Below are positions 12,068 to 21,457 of a stretch of 26,005 nt of DNA, piece by piece. Both the position numbers and the translations under genes were made by a program. The stretch is from Rhizophlyctis rosea (taxonomy: Eukaryota; Chytridiomycota; Chytridiomycetes; Rhizophlyctidales; Rhizophlyctidaceae), in assembly GCA_027596075.1 (NCBI GenBank), contig JADGJC010000435.1, forward strand, positions 1,925 to 27,929. Reading direction: 5' to 3'. A model generated the notes under the pieces. The model saw nothing but the letters and a program-made list of their open reading frames with translations. It had not been told where the DNA came from and did no database searches. Each line of letters opens with the position of its first letter. The first letter of the stretch is position 1.

Positions 12068-13611
12068 GTGGGCTCTACTTGTTGGTAGGGGTGAAGGGGA
12101 AGAAGACTTTGGGTGAATTTTTGTGGTGAATGTGCTGCAAGACAGCTGGGTTTGGGAGTGCGGAATGCGGGGTTTGGTCGAATCCCATGGATACTTCTCT
12201 GTTGTGCTTAGGGTACATTCTGTCTCCCAATCTTTGGTTGTAGGAGAGATTGGAAATTGCTGTTCCTCACTGCAGCACGTTATTTTTTGACGGGATTTGT
12301 GCTGTTTGGTTCTTCTTCCCGTGCTTCAGCCAAGACAGGATTGGGGCGCCAGAGGTCGACCATGAAAAAGGGGTTTTTGTACCAAGTTGCGGACGGCCGG
12401 GAGTGGGACTTGGAGAAAGTGGCAAATTGGTGGGATAATGGAGCAAAACGGCGTAGTTATAGGAGAAGACTTGGTGTGAGGTTTCAGTCAATAGCCGCAC
12501 GGTCCCATCCGCCTTTTTTTGGGGGGGGGGGATATGGTAAAATAAAAAAGGGGGGCCTCATGGGCACAACACTGTGTCGTTATAGAAATGGGAGTTTTCC
12601 ACCCGCCCAACAGGACTTTCAATCGTGCTATCTATCACCATCCCCCCAATCACCCGCCTACAAATATCCATAGAAAATCATACGAACAGGCATAAAAGTC
12701 ACGAAAAGAAGCAACGGAATGCAATGAAAGATTTTTAGTCTTGGTGTTATGTGCAGTGATAGTGGGGACGTCTGTTTTGAGTGGGTCCGGCTGAAGTTGG
12801 GAAATTCCATTGCACATGAATGAGAATATGATTGAAGGAGTGATTGTCCAGGTCAAAGAGGTTGGAGGGGTTGCCACTTCTCCATTAGTATATGCAAATG
12901 TGACTGTGATTGACTATGCAGGAGACTGGCTTCGCCAGCCCTGTCTTTATTGTCCCTCCGCCGCCGCAGTCATGCGGCTCCGGAGCAGTGCAGTGGTTCG
13001 CTACTTACCCTTAGCACCATGTTGAGAATGGTGGTGTTTCCCGTTGTTTACAAATTGGAACCCCGATGTCTGTCACCTTCATCTCCGATCACGGGGTTCG
13101 CCCGTCGTTATTTTATAATACTCTGAATTAGACAATGGAGGCAAAAGGTTTAAATGCGGCTCTGAAATTTGGAGGACTGTCAGTGAACGTTCCTTCGACT
13201 CCCAGCCAACTCCCAGCACGCAGTCCGCCAGAGCCCTACATTGGTGCCACACACCCCACATGCCGCACCCCTTTCTCCTCGCCGACTCCTTCTTTGTGGT
13301 CCCTTTCCTGTGCGACTTTAGATGAGTGTCTCTGCGTTCAACAATGAAGACCGACGGGACAGACGGGCTTGACTTGCTCTTGAGCTTTATGAAATGTCGT
13401 AAACTAGATAGCATCCCTCCCAGTTGATAGAACGGAGGGAAAATGTTGCGTTTTTACCATCAATCGGTTGGCCACATAGATTCTCAAGTTGGACGGGTAT
13501 GTTTTGCAGAGAGGTGCATTCGATGCCAATGTTTATTCAAAGTTTTGATTGAAACTTCATTCTCCATCATGTCGGCCTATAGCCCTTTGTGACCATTAAA
13601 GCGCCGGCAAT
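12068..13611. other. Intergenic region with no convincing gene
   Basis: About 1.5 kb upstream of the TIR-like gene. Frames at 12257-12673 and 13135-13347 (+) are open but low-information. A T7G11 homopolymer junction lies at 12514-12531. A 7-bp inverted repeat (TCCCTCC/GGAGGGA, about 13414-13440) could form a hairpin. One copy of a 25-bp dispersed repeat is at 12754-12778. Confidence 0.5.
12754..12778 (+). repeat. Copy 1 of a 25-bp direct repeat (core TGGGGACGTCTGTTTT)
   Basis: Matches 16739-16763 in the same orientation with two mismatches, including a 16-bp exact core. Some similarity also extends upstream of the 25 bp in both copies. Function unknown. Confidence 0.6.
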
Positions 13612-16152
13612 ATGTGGAAGCGCTTCAAACGGAACCGAAAACAGAAAGCGGAAGATGTGGGAGGAGCGAACCCTGTCAAAGCTGAGGAACCTTGCGGCAC
13701 CCACACTCCCACCATCAGCGATGTCAACCAATCCGATGAAAACGGATATCTCGAGCGAGATTACCAAGGAAAGGTCTTATACCACTGACCAGTTTTGTCC
13801 ACAATACCCAAAACGAACTGGGGCATCCGCTTCAGAGCCGGGCCCCTTCCAAAGCCAACCGTAACAGCTCCCCTCTCCCTCCTCGGCGTCCGGTTCTCCT
13901 TCTTCACCACATTCATAAAGCAATGTGGTGGGCGCAAAGCTTTCCAAAACCTCACCACTGCGGAAGTCTGTAACCAATATGTCAAACCTCGCACCAACAC
14001 CACCAGCTCCCTCTGCGACCACCTCATGCACGATCACACCTCCATCGTCGGCAGAGCAGAATGGTTCAGCAGCCATACCTGGCAATACAGCTTCCTCGAT
14101 GTCGTCGACGCCCTCACGACCTTCTTTCATGAAAAAAACCAGCCTGACGTGGTGGTGTGGTTCGACTTATTCTCACTTCCACAACACCAACGTCAGAAAA
14201 TCGAAGCGGACTGGTTGAAGGCCACCTTCACACAAGCCGTCGATGCCATGCGTAACGTGGTCATGGTTCTTAGTCCTTGGGATAAACCCATCACCTTGAC
14301 TCGGGCGTGGTGCGTGTTTGAGCTATATGCCTGTGCCCTGGCCAAAGGAAGCTTCCATGTCGCCATTCCTCCAAATCAGCAGCAAGCCTTCACAGACTTG
14401 ATGGTGCAGGACCCGGACGCATATCTTCGTAAAATCACCGCCATCAAGTCTGACGAATGCCAAGCTACCGAGAAAGACGATCTCGTTGCCATCCAACAAG
14501 CCATCCGCCTCCTCGACATCGCCGGCTTCGAACATTTAGATAGAATGGTGTTTTCTAACCTGTCAGAGTGGATGATCGGGACGATGCAATCGCGGTTGGA
14601 GGAGTCGGAACGGGTTCGGGATCCTCTTGTGTTTGCGCAGACCGCGAATGGGTTGGCTCAATTATATGAAACCCAGGGACGGGCCGGAGAATCGTGGCAG
14701 ATGCACCTCCGCAGCGTCGATATGTGCAAAGAGATATTAGGTGACGGCCACGTCCAAACTCTCATCAGTATGTCAAGTCTCGGGAGCCTGTATATCCAAA
14801 ACGGGGGCCTGGACGATGGGATAATCATTCTAGAAGGCTGCTCAAAAGATCTTCAACGGCTGTGTGGGGATGATAGTGAGATTTCGTTGGTGGCACTTTG
14901 CAGTTTAGCTACGGGTTATATCAAGAGGGCGGAATACAACAAGGGGAGACAGTTGAACGAGCTTTGCGTGTCCATGATTAAAGCCAAATACGGTGAAGAC
15001 CATCCACTCATTCTCCGGGCGTTGAATAATGTTGGGGAGGAAGCGGCATCACAGATGTACTTCGATTCCGCGGCGAAGGCATACGCACTCTCGTTTGAAA
15101 AGCATGTGCGGGAATTCGCAGAGGATCATCGGAAGACGTTGGAGACTCGTATTGCACTTTGTCGGGTGTACATAGGATGGCAGATATATGACTTGGCGGA
15201 GTCACCACTTCGGGAGTGCATGACAAGGTGTGAGAGAGTGTTTGGTCGGGACCATCCGCTGACGTTTACAGCTATAAGTGCTATGGCAAAGCTGATGGAG
15301 GGAAAAGGGAATGTTTTGGGGGCGTCCGCACTCTACAAGGATCATGTCTGCAGGGCCGAGAGGATTTTCGGGAGGGGCAATGCGAGAACCATTGAAGCTC
15401 TTGGCGATTTGGCGCGGTTCAAATTCGCGCGGTTTGGGCAGGATTCGGCGGCGGAACAATTGCTTGAAGAGGGATTGAGTCGAGCCAGACGATTGTATGA
15501 TGAAGATCACCCCGTTGTGTCTGCACTCCTCCACGATCTGGCCGCCGTTTACAAAGAGCAGGGAAAATGGGTGGACGCTGAACCGCTTTAAAAGCAAGCC
15601 ATGGTGGGGAGACGGAAGATATTTGGGGACCATCATCCTCACGCACTTGCATCAGCTTGGGGATTGGTGCAGATCTATTTTGCGGAGAGAAAGCTGACGG
15701 AGGCAAGGGCAGTTGGGGAGGAGTGTTTGGCGGGCGCGCAGAGGACGTTCGGACCAAGTCATTCCACGACTCTTGGTGTTATGAAAGTTTTGGTCAACAT
15801 CTACGATGCACAAGGGGACGGTACCTCGGCGAAGCGTATGCAAGCGGTTTTGGAGGGCATGGCTTTGACGGGAGGCGCAGGGGAAGGAGGGTTCACTGGA
15901 GTTGCTGAAGGGAGTGCCATCGGTGATGGTAAGCAGGCGACACATACCGACAGTGATGTTACTAGTTCCAATATCGGGCGGAAAACACAAACACACAAGG
16001 AGGCGGAAAGGGTCGCAGGCGCAAAATCCTCAGTGGCCGGCAAAGGACGGGAGGGGAAACCGGCGGATCGGGCGGTCGAAGAGGAGGCGATTAACGCGAT
16101 GCTAAAATTCCTTCTTGCCTTGATGGTGATTTATTTCATTTACGCCTACTGA
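13612..16152 (+). pseudogene. TIR-like/TPR/tail-anchored protein gene with internal stop codon
   Basis: Best model: exon 13612-13773 (starting MWKRFKRNRK), an 81-nt intron 13774-13854 that removes an in-frame TGA at 13786-13788, then an open frame from 13855. That frame is interrupted only by TAA at 15589-15591 and continues to TGA at 16150-16152. The N-terminal domain (about 13900-14560) has FSSHTW (14065-14082), VVVWFDLFSLPQH, VVMVLSPWDKP and LTRAWCVFEL (Glu codon 14320-14322). This pattern resembles TIR domains, where the Glu of W-C-x-x-E-L is the catalytic residue of the NADase members. About ten TPRs of kinesin-light-chain style follow (14640-15860), with repeated GxDHP linkers. After a polar linker the last 18 residues, MLKFLLALMVIYFIYAY, form a probable tail anchor. 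The TAA replaces the Tyr of 'EPLYKQA' in TPR 8. If real, the product ends at 632 residues and loses two TPRs and the anchor. It may be a recent pseudogene, a null allele or a sequence error. The start and first intron are uncertain. Confidence 0.6.
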
Positions 16153-17185
16153 TATGTTGAATCGAACGTGCGAAACGTTGGCAAAGAGGCTAGGGTGGGT
16201 TGTGGCAGATTGCCGGTTGGTGGGGATCCGGGGCCTATATGGGAGGTGGTGTAGGTGGTCGTGGAATGTGTCATAGGACATGTATCTATGCTTCGTAAAC
16301 GGTTGGAATCAGTCTGAACATAGGATAATCATCATGCCTCGTCCAATATTCATTATAACTTCACTCGGAAGAGTTATGATTGCGCATTCCAAGGGTTGAT
16401 TGGGACCTGTTGCTGCGTTTCAAAACTTGTGTATTGAAACTGCTCGGAGAATTGGGCTTACCCAATGTTTTTCGGTACCATGAACTCCGTGTCTTTTTGG
16501 GTCATACGAGTCAAAAGCACCCTGATGGGTGAAGCGGTGCCAGGGCAGAAACGGATTCTGCCCCGCTTTTCCCGACCCGAAACGTAGCTGCTCCGCTGAT
16601 CCCCCATCCCAACCCCGCATCAACAAGAATTTTGTCCACCTAATCATATCCGATGAGAGTAAAAGAACCATGGGCGTGTACTAATCGGGAGGACCAAACA
16701 AATATAATAGAAAAAATCGTACTTTTGGCTTTTATATACAGTGTTAATGGGGACGTCTGTTTTTGTTCGCTATCTACTACAGAAGGGGTACTGAAACGAC
16801 TGTAGGAATCGTTTGAATAATGGTATATGTGACAGATGGTCGGTCGTGGGGAATGGAGTGGAATAAGGTTACTGGGTGATTCCTGACGGGGCGGGGGTTA
16901 TTGGTGGCGGGTTGGTGTTGATGCGTTCGGGGGAAGCCTATGGAACAAGGGGGCAAGAGAGCGCTAACTACAATTGGGGAAAACTCTACATAGCCTTTCG
17001 CCCCGGAAAATTGACAAAAAAAATTAGAGAAGTGTCTCGTTATGCTTCCCCAGCCATAGTCATGGCTTCTGCTGCTGCTGCAGTGATAGAGGATCGTCTT
17101 CCCTTACATCACCACCCTCCTTCGTCCGCCCCCCTCCTCTCAACCCAGAAACCCTATCAAAAACCCACTCCTTCCCCTCCGCCAG
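16153..17185. other. Convergent intergenic region
   Basis: About 1 kb between the TIR-like gene (+) and the PRELI gene (-). It holds both 3' flanks and one copy of the 25-bp repeat. Frames here, such as 16420-16671 (-), show no protein-like signal. No RNA gene was recognised. Confidence 0.5.
16739..16763 (+). repeat. Copy 2 of the 25-bp direct repeat
   Basis: Same orientation as the copy at 12754-12778, 4 kb downstream. Both copies are intergenic and flank the TIR-like gene on either side. Confidence 0.6.
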
Positions 17186-17845
17186 TCACGAACTCCACCA
17201 CCTCCGTCCCGTCTTCCCACCCCCACCGCTACCCTGCACCGCCGCCTCCCCAACCCCCAGCCCCTGCCTAATCCCCTCCGAAACCTCCTCAAAGCCCTTC
17301 GTAAGTCTCTCCTCCACCTCCTTCGCCTCGCTCACGACGCGGTCAATGACAAGTTCGAGACCTTTCCGTCCTTTACCGGCATTGTTTTGGAAGGCTTGAA
17401 CAGCGGCGTCTTCAACCATTTTAGCAACGTTTGCCCATCCGTCTTTCATGGCTGTGAATTGGGCGGTTTGGGCGAATATTGTTGTTTGGGGGGCGGAGGG
17501 GTGGGGTTTAAACACACACGTCTCCTCAACCTCTATAATAGACCTCATTGACAAGTTCCACGATTTCGCGGCATAAGTCTGAGTTTTTGGATCCACTACA
17601 CTGATTTCTCGGAAGAATGTAACTTCAGGAATGGGCAGGAGACGACGGAGGAGGGCGGGAGCGGGTTGTTGGCAGCATAGGAGGCGTTCGGTGAGGAGGT
17701 GGCCTGTTTGCGGGTCTATTTCGCGGCGGAGGACGTCGACGGAGAGGACTTGGGTTGAGAGGGGGTTTGGGTATTTTTGGAAGTTGGCGGATGTGAGGGT
17801 TGACCAGGGGTGGGGGAATGTGGATTCGTTTTGGTAGACTTTCAT
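17186..17845 (-). CDS. PRELI/MSF1 domain protein of the slowmo (PRELID3/Ups2-like) type
   Basis: A single-exon protein of 219 residues, ATG at 17845-17843. PRELI-domain proteins sit in the mitochondrial intermembrane space and, with an Mdm35/TRIAP1-type partner, carry phospholipids between the two membranes (phosphatidic acid for Ups1, phosphatidylserine for Ups2/PRELID3). Family marks are MKVYQNESTFPHPW at the N terminus, YPNP (25-28), VLSVDVLRREIDP, EISVVDPKTQT (80-90), VEETCVFKPHP (106-116) and a C-terminal helix with NNAGKGRKGLE. The opening and the KPHP motif are closer to PRELID3/slowmo than to PRELID1/Ups1, so a phosphatidylserine role is the more likely inference. The Gly-rich, Trp/Ser-ended tail after about residue 190 is outside the domain. 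It is divergent from the F-box-like gene. Confidence 0.88.
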   Translation of the reverse strand: MKVYQNESTFPHPWSTLTSANFQKYPNPLSTQVLSVDVLRREIDPQTGHLLTERLLCCQQPAPALLRRLLPIPEVTFFREISVVDPKTQTYAAKSWNLSMRSIIEVEETCVFKPHPSAPQTTIFAQTAQFTAMKDGWANVAKMVEDAAVQAFQNNAGKGRKGLELVIDRVVSEAKEVEERLTKGFEEVSEGIRQGLGVGEAAVQGSGGGGKTGRRWWSS

Positions 17846-18421
17846 TGTTGGTGGGGTGGTTGGAAGATGGTATGGGGTGTGGAGGGGGTTTGTTTGGACG
17901 CGCGTTCTTTTCGGGATGTGTGCTGTGTGATACTTTTCCCAGCGCGTGACTATATAAAGTTGGTGATCGTTATCTGTTCTGTATTGTGCCGATCAAACTG
18001 TCGAGTCTAAATGGTATATATGGGGTGAAGATGGTGATGAAAGACACGTCAAGCTACACGTCAACCACGTCAACAAAAGAGGAGTTGACGTGAATTGAAC
18101 CGCGGATTTTTTTTGTCAGGCGACCAGCCCGTCTCGACTCTCATGCATCAGTCCCCTCCATATCTTGCGCATCACTCTTTTCATTCAGACCGGAGCAAAT
18201 CGGACGGCGGAAATTTCTGCCACCACCACAAAGCCACACCGACAACGCCACTGTATGGGTGGGGAGATCGACGACGCGAGGGTCTTGTAAATCGAGGCTA
18301 CTTACTACTCCAGCCAGTTGGCATACCTATCTATTCCTATCCCATGTCCGCTTTTCCACATTTCCCGTCATAAATTTATCTCTGCACTTGAGAGTCAATA
18401 CCTGCAAAGGCAGTTATACCC
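17846..18421. promoter_or_regulatory. Divergent promoter region between the PRELI and F-box-like genes
   Basis: 576 bp serving two outward-facing genes. A TATATAAA stretch at 17950-17957 lies about 105 bp from the PRELI start, and a CACGTCAA cluster lies at 18045-18092. Confidence 0.5.
18045..18092. promoter_or_regulatory. Cluster of four CACGTCAA motifs
   Basis: CACGTCAA occurs at 18045-18052, 18057-18064 and 18066-18073, and inverted (TTGACGTG) at 18085-18092. The core TGACGT is the CRE/ATF-type bZIP half-site. Spacings of 12, 9 and 19 bp put all four within 48 bp, about 200 bp from the PRELI ATG and 330 bp from the F-box ATG. Either or both genes could be controlled. Confidence 0.5.
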
Positions 18422-20365
18422 ATGACCGCCGACGGCTCAGAATCGACGGGAAACGTGTCGCTCGCCTCACTATCAGCTTTGCCAGTACACATCCTTTCAA
18501 CAATCGGCACATACCTCCCAAATCCAACCTCCTTCCTCCACACATGTCGCACCATATGCTCAATCACAAGATCTGCTGGCGCCTCCGACATCTTTTGGGC
18601 AGAATGGATATGGAACTACACAACCTACCCTAACCCCCCCGAGGATTGCGACTTGAATGACCCACTACACCACCCCAAACCGCCTCGCATGTCCCGGCCT
18701 AGCCATGCAACTGCTACAAAAGATCCGTCCACATGTTTTGCGTGATACTTATGCACAACCTTTGGAGCGGCTTTTTCAAAGTTGGTTTTACCACGATGGT
18801 TCGAAAGCGGGATTGAATCGCTCTGTTACACATAAGCATTTGTCTACCACGACACCTGACGATGTCACAATCTACATCCTGCAACATTACAAAATAGAAA
18901 CCAACCACCTCCTCCCACTCCTCCTCCGAAACTCCCAATCATCATCCAAAACTGACCACCAAGTCCTCATTGCCTCAGATGCCGGCCGACTGCAATCTCC
19001 ACTACCAAACGGACGGCCCATATCCTGGCTAGACGAAGTCTTCCGCCGCTTCGAAGAGCGTGACGACCTCGCAAGTTGTCAAAGACTTAAACCTTACAAC
19101 AACGATATCTCCTTCCGAGACGTATACACCTTAGCAACAATGGGATGCACCAATATCCTCGCGACCATATTGCCCCAACCCCACACCAACCGGCAAGAAG
19201 CCCTACTTGGCGCAATCTACTGCGGGAGGGAGGATGTCATCCACTCATGTGAATCCTTCAGTGGACCACTCGAGTTGTCCATGCTTCAATCCGATCTAGC
19301 TCGAGGTGGGGTGATGCGGCATCATGTGAGCCATGTCGCGAGTTATTTCCTCTCCTCTTTTGACGCGACCGAAGCTCGAGACGTCTTGCGCTCTATGCCG
19401 GAGTTGCTAGCGATTGATACACGTCCAAATTCTCACCCACTAGAAGTAGTGTCCGATCAGGTCCGGTACTTAGTCGAGAATGTATACGATGACGGGAAGG
19501 GATGGTTTGATTCCGCTGTGTTTGGTGATAGGTGAGTTGCGTTGTTTAAGGATAGTTGTGAGGGCGATAAGGTGCACTATGCGCGGTACTTTATTGAGGA
19601 ATGTTTGGTGGATACTCTCATCGAACCTGATACCATGGTAGATTGGGTGTTTTTTTATCGGGCGGGGGGTGTTTTGAACGTAGTATTGGAATTGACGGAT
19701 GTGGAACTTGATGAACATCGGGCGGATGATGCTCTGAAGGAGTTTATGACGCACCATTTGGATGCATCGGAGGGGAGCTGGTACTTGTTTCAAGAACGGG
19801 CGGATACGTCGGGAAGGTGGATTGACGGGTTGTGTGGGGCTGGTGGGAGGTTGGAAAAGATTGTGGAAGAGATTGGTGTGGAGCGGTTGAGCTGTTCTAC
19901 GGAACGGTTGGTTCCAATTTTGGAGGCCTTGAGTAAGTCATTGTCACGTTTCCGCCCTTCAAAAGCCTTTGTCAACCCCTCACTCGTTTGACAGTACGCC
20001 ACAACATCCCGTTATCACCCAGCCAATCATCGACCCTCCTTACACGCTTCCTCTCCTTCAGTGAGGAAGAAAGACAACATGAGGGAGTAGACTCAAGATC
20101 CATTCCCGTCCTCCGCATTCTCGTGGACGACTTCCACGTTGAGCCATCTGAGCCCTTTTTCGGTGGTGGGGTCCTCGTGTTGCATGGTCGGGACATGACA
20201 TCAAATAGCACATACCGAGAGTTGATGGGTATACAGAAACGGGCTGGGGTTGAGTTTAGCGAGGAGGAAGTCCGAAGTGCGTTAGAGTACGGAAAATTGA
20301 TGATGGATAGGGATCGGTGGGAGATGGTTAGGGAGTGTTTGGCGGATAATGGGTGGTGTTGTTGA
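18422..20365 (+). pseudogene. F-box-like protein gene with a +1 frameshift and in-frame TGA
   Basis: The start ATG at 18422 opens a frame whose residues 14-60 read like an F-box: LSALPVHILSTIGTYLPNP, then a CRTICSI-type helix and FWAEWIW. F-box proteins recruit substrates to SCF ubiquitin ligases through Skp1. That frame ends at 18745, but protein-like sequence continues in another frame from about 18660 (LACPGLAMQLLQKIRP). No GT lies in the right place to make this an intron, so it reads as a one-base insertion at about 18655-18690. The second frame meets TGA at 19533-19535 (GDR-stop-VALFKDSCEGDK) and then resumes. A convincing intron, 19933-19994 (GTAAGT...GACAG), joins EAL-I-RHNIPLS and the frame ends at 20365. 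The C-terminal part is helical and reminiscent of degenerate ankyrin repeats (DDVTIYILQHY, NILATILPQ), but I cannot confirm that. Excising 19532-19555 as a 24-nt intron would also restore the frame; that would be abnormally short. Confidence 0.55.
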
Positions 20366-20650
20366 TTGAATTCTTTTGCAGGGCTGTGTTTGTCAGGGTC
20401 AATGTTGCGGGCTTGTAGCTTTGTATGAACTGCAAAGATTTGCACAGAAAAGTTAGGGGATTGGCATTCTAAGTTTTTTGCGTTTTTTGGGGTTGTGTGC
20501 TTGCGCCATTAATGTAAGGAACACAGGTCCTACTTTCCGCCTCGACAAAATTGCATGGCTGATTTTTCCTTTTTTTTTCGAAGTGGTGTGACCGTTCAGC
20601 ATCAATTCATTGCAGCCGCATAAAGAAAGTTACGATGCGGAAACTTCACG
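20366..20650. other. Intergenic, nothing recognised
   Basis: T-rich 3' flank of the F-box-like gene. No gene, RNA or repeat is visible. Confidence 0.5.
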
Positions 20651-20659
20651 GTATCACGA

Positions 20660-21457
20660 GTGTTTGCACACTTTCTGGTGTATAAGACCCTGAAGGAACA
20701 GCTGTGGCTCAGCAAACAAGTGTGGGTCGAACCCACTTTCTTACGTAATTGGTTTGCCGCACCTGGGCCTTTTACTGAAAATCTGACCCTCTTCCCTTCC
20801 CTCCAAAGTTGTCCCCATCCTTCACCCTTCCACTACTCGAAGCGTCTGGCAGTGAAATTGGGACAACCAGAAAGGAACAAACAGGAGTGGATTGGTGAGA
20901 CTCCAGGCCTTTGCCTGAGTGTGCTAGCTGATGTCGCCAGTTGGGGGTCTTGCTTATGTTTGTGGGCCTGTTGGGTATACCCATCCATACGGGTATGCTC
21001 TGACAGTCCTCGGCATAATGCACGGATCCAACAGCGCTCAGTGGAACCGTTGACGGATTCTTCCCACGGAGGGGAAAAGGTCGTCGACGGATTGCCACCA
21101 GTTCCGAGTCGCTTTTTGCGGTACTGTTGTTCCGGACTTTTGCCCTTTGGAGCACCTTTCGTTTTTCGGGTTTTGGAATGGGCCGCGGGGGGATATGCCA
21201 ATTCGAAGTTTCTTAATTGGGTGAGTTGTATCTACCGTTTGCTTTTCATTCAATGGGTCTCGTTCAATGACTGCTTTCTCCTCATACAGATCTTTCGGCG
21301 GCGGCGGGAGCGAGAAGTAGGGAGATATCCCTCGAACCGATGGCGTGGAATTCGTCGCTGCCCTCGAAGGGCAACCGTGAAAGCCGGTGACGCAACAATA
21401 CCTACGATACCTTCGATACGCAAACCTCTTCATCCTATCAGCACAAGCACATTCTGA
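20660..21457 (+). CDS. Unresolved spliced transcript, possible membrane protein
   Basis: The firmest evidence is an intron at 21221-21289. It has a GTGAGT donor, CAATGAC branch-like sequence, a pyrimidine tract and a CAG acceptor. Around it one frame stays open from 20660 to 21457. It reads RFLRYCCSGLLPFGAPFVFR and VLEWAAGGYANSKFLNW before the intron and IFRRRRERE after it. That would be a hydrophobic segment followed by a basic tail. No ATG lies in this frame upstream of the intron, so a start exon is missing or the frame is wrong. A second frame through the same exon is shorter and ends soon after the acceptor. I do not recognise the protein. A non-coding spliced RNA or a decayed gene is equally possible. 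Confidence 0.2.
   Translation: MFAHFLVYKTLKEQLWLSKQVWVEPTFLRNWFAAPGPFTENLTLFPSLQSCPHPSPFHYSKRLAVKLGQPERNKQEWIGETPGLCLSVLADVASWGSCLCLWACWVYPSIRVCSDSPRHNARIQQRSVEPLTDSSHGGEKVVDGLPPVPSRFLRYCCSGLLPFGAPFVFRVLEWAAGGYANSKFLNWVSCIYRLLFIQWVSFNDCFLLIQIFRRRREREVGRYPSNRWRGIRRCPRRATVKAGDATIPTIPSIRKPLHPISTSTF

Noticed and set aside
12257..12673. Plus-strand frame of 138 codons
   Set aside because: It runs through a T7G11 homopolymer, has no recognisable domain, and its first part also reads openly on the other strand.
13135..13347. Plus-strand 70-codon frame starting MEAKGLNAALKFGG
   Set aside because: It has a good start context but is too short, with no domain or splice evidence; kept only as a remote possibility.
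15589..15591. Stop removed by A-to-I mRNA editing
   Set aside because: Stop-codon editing is described in the sexual stage of some ascomycetes, mostly at UAG contexts; nothing in the sequence supports it here, and mutation or error is simpler.
16876..17271. Plus-strand frame overlapping the 3' end of the PRELI gene
   Set aside because: It is antisense to a confident coding region, with proline-rich composition that mirrors the Gly-rich tail of the real gene.
13612..19535. Reassigned genetic code with TGA or TAA as sense codons
   Set aside because: EXO84, HOG1, the uncharacterised gene and PPP4R2 all end at TGA where the family ends, and their frames contain no internal TGA or TAA.
20729..20744. 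Symmetric GTGGGTCGAACCCAC resembling a tRNA T-arm
   Set aside because: The loop has 5 rather than 7 bases, and no anticodon or D arm fits upstream.
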